Shown here piece by piece: positions 5,041-5,968 of a stretch of 5,968 bases of DNA. The stretch is from Acidobacteriaceae bacterium (GTDB lineage: Bacteria > Acidobacteriota > Terriglobia > Bryobacterales > Bryobacteraceae), in contig JAFARV010000231.1 of the NCBI GenBank assembly GCA_019245255.1, positions 1 through 5,968 on the forward strand, in the 5' to 3' direction. Every line of letters begins with the position of its first letter. Within the stretch, counting starts at the first letter, position 1. The notes below the pieces were generated by a model that had not been told where the DNA came from, made no database searches, and was given only the letters and a program-made list of their open reading frames with translations. A program made the translations under genes and the position numbers.

Positions 5041-5376
5041 ATCAGTAAACCGTCTGATCTCATTCAAGGGACGCTCGATCTTCTGCTTTTGAAGATTCTG
5101 GCGCTCGAACCGCTGCATGGATGGGCGATTAACCTGCGCTTGCGACAGGTCTCAGGCGAAGTGCTGCAGGTGACCGAAGGCTCGCTTTATCCGGCGCTGC
5201 ACAAGCTCGAGCAGGAGGGTTGGATCAAAGCGGAATGGAAACAAACCGAGAATAACCGCCGGGCAAAGTTTTATTCCCTGACGAGACCTGGCCGTAAGCA
5301 GTTGGAAGCGGAGTCAGCGAATTGGGATCGGCTTTCGTCGGCCGTATCGCGCGTCGTTGGCTTGAAAGAGGCGTGA
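5041..5376 (+). CDS. PadR-family transcriptional repressor, ADOP-linked
   Basis: A winged-helix DNA-binding dimer expected to repress itself and the downstream permease. Counting from ATC 5041: SDLIQGTLDLLLLKILALEP (helix 1), HGWAINLRLRQVSGEVLQV (helix 2), EGSLYPALHKLEQEGWIKAEW (recognition helix and wing), then NNRRAKFYSLTRPGRKQLE, typical of the short acidobacterial PadR group, ~110 residues. The stop TGA is at 5374-5376. The start is a problem: from the in-frame stop at 5011 to TTG 5089 there is no ATG, GTG or TTG, yet starting at 5089 would delete helix 1. AAGGGG (5030-5035) lies five bases before ATC 5041 and two before ATT 5038, so I prefer ATC. A mutated start codon is the alternative. 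The gene precedes the permease by 82 bp on the same strand. Confidence 0.85.
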   Translation: MSKPSDLIQGTLDLLLLKILALEPLHGWAINLRLRQVSGEVLQVTEGSLYPALHKLEQEGWIKAEWKQTENNRRAKFYSLTRPGRKQLEAESANWDRLSSAVSRVVGLKEA

Positions 5377-5380
5377 CCAA

Positions 5381-5411
5381 GCGCACAGCGCGTTTGGTGC
5401 CCGTTGTGCGC
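5381..5411 (+). other. Inverted repeat between padR and the permease gene
   Basis: GCGCACA (5381-5387) and TGTGCGC (5405-5411) can pair around a 17-base loop directly after the padR stop. There is no T-tract, so it is not a clear terminator; it could attenuate or process a padR-permease transcript. Confidence 0.3.
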
Positions 5412-5443
5412 GTGATCGACAGTGAGCGCGGGGCGTAATCGGC

Positions 5444-5452
5444 AAGGGAAGG
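5444..5452 (+). promoter_or_regulatory. Ribosome binding site of the permease gene
   Basis: The purine run AAGGGAAGG ends six bases before ATG 5459-5461, supporting that start. Confidence 0.6.
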
Positions 5453-5458
5453 TGAGGC

Positions 5459-5968
5459 ATGGATTGGCGACGCTGGCGTTACATTCTGCCGCTTCGTTTG
5501 CGGTCCATCTTTCGGCGCAGCGCAGTGGAAGAAGAACTCGATGAAGAGCTGCGCTTTCATCTGGAATGTCGAGCAGAAGAAGAAGTGAGGCGAGGTCTCG
5601 GTCCGGACGAAGCCCGGTATCGAGCTTTGACCGCGATCGGCGGCCTCGAACAACGGAAGGAGCAGATACGCGACATGAGAGGCGTTCGCTGGTTCAGCGA
5701 GTTGGCCGACGATCTGAAGTATGCGCTGAGAACGCTGGCCCATTCGAAACTCTTTACCGCGCTCACGGTGCTGACGCTGGGCCTGGGAATCGGCGCCAAC
5801 AGCGCTATTTTCAGTCTGGCTGATGCAGTGTTGCTGCGCCCGTTGCCGGTGTACCGGCCGAGCGAAATCGTCACGTTGAGCACCGACTCGCCAAGTTCAT
5901 CGAGCCAGTCGCTGGGAGTCCTTTCGTATCGCGACTACCTGGATTACCGGGACAAAGCCAAAAGCTTC
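5459..5968 (+). CDS. ABC transporter permease, ADOP (MacB-like) family, 3' partial
   Basis: The first 170 residues of a large membrane permease; the frame is open to the window end. Residues ~12-75 form the cytoplasmic N-terminal domain typical of ADOP proteins: LRLRSIFRR, then VEEELDEELRFHLE, then the A-x-x-x-x-G-G-L-E-Q-x-K-E segment and WFSELADDLKYALRTL. The first membrane helix follows at ~100-120 with LTVLTLGLGIGANSAIFS, the MacB periplasmic-core signature, and then DAVLLRPLPVYRPSEIVTL at the start of the periplasmic domain. The family normally has ~800-900 residues with a duplicated FtsX domain and no neighbouring ATPase gene, hence 'orphan'. Its substrate is unknown. The gene lies 82 bp after padR, so co-regulation is likely. 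Confidence 0.92.
   Translation, partial: MDWRRWRYILPLRLRSIFRRSAVEEELDEELRFHLECRAEEEVRRGLGPDEARYRALTAIGGLEQRKEQIRDMRGVRWFSELADDLKYALRTLAHSKLFTALTVLTLGLGIGANSAIFSLADAVLLRPLPVYRPSEIVTLSTDSPSSSSQSLGVLSYRDYLDYRDKAKSF

Noticed and set aside
5225..5743. 172-codon minus-strand ORF across padR and the permease
   Set aside because: Antisense to two recognisable genes, with no family resemblance.

Overview
The window looks like accessory chromosome from an Acidobacteriota-type bacterium. The main clue is the right end, where a small PadR-family repressor is followed by the start of a MacB-like permease of the 'acidobacterial duplicated orphan permease' (ADOP) type. This pairing is common in Acidobacteriota. 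The taxon is an inference from gene content only.

Layout. (1) 1-1283, plus strand: a 5'-truncated DHA2/EmrB-QacA-type MFS drug exporter. Its last ~80 codons lie in a different reading frame, so it carries a frameshift near 1036-1056. (2) 1327-5006, all minus strand: a train of four toxin-antitoxin (TA) modules, intact or broken. In transcription order (right to left) they are hicB-hicA (4919-4495), DUF433-DUF5615 (4374-3812), a small zeta-linked protein followed by the first residues of a zeta toxin (3644-3346), and a RES-domain toxin with a coupled downstream ORF (3118-1593). (3) 5041-5968, plus strand: padR and the ADOP permease, which runs off the window.

The main oddity is that a piece of hicB occurs three times. 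The rightmost copy is the hicB of the hicBA pair. The other two are fused in frame onto the 5' ends of unrelated TA genes: one onto the P-loop start of a zeta toxin, the other onto the 41-codon start of the gene translationally coupled to the RES toxin. The leftmost copy also drags along a 28-codon remnant of hicA. The remaining full-length hicA appears to have a compensated double frameshift that scrambles a conserved motif. The island thus looks like a site where TA modules have piled up and recombined. Whether the chimeras are debris or captured antitoxin domains cannot be told from sequence alone.

Regulation. Two near-identical 17-bp palindromes (consensus CCCTTG[CG]T[TA]ACCAAGGG) lie just upstream of padR with centres 34 bp apart. 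They are good candidates for an operator that autoregulates padR and may also affect the divergent hicBA genes. padR has no ATG, GTG or TTG start before its conserved first helix, so an ATC or ATT start or a lost start codon must be considered. No rRNA, tRNA, CRISPR array or insertion sequence was seen. No gene-free stretch exceeds about 130 bp.
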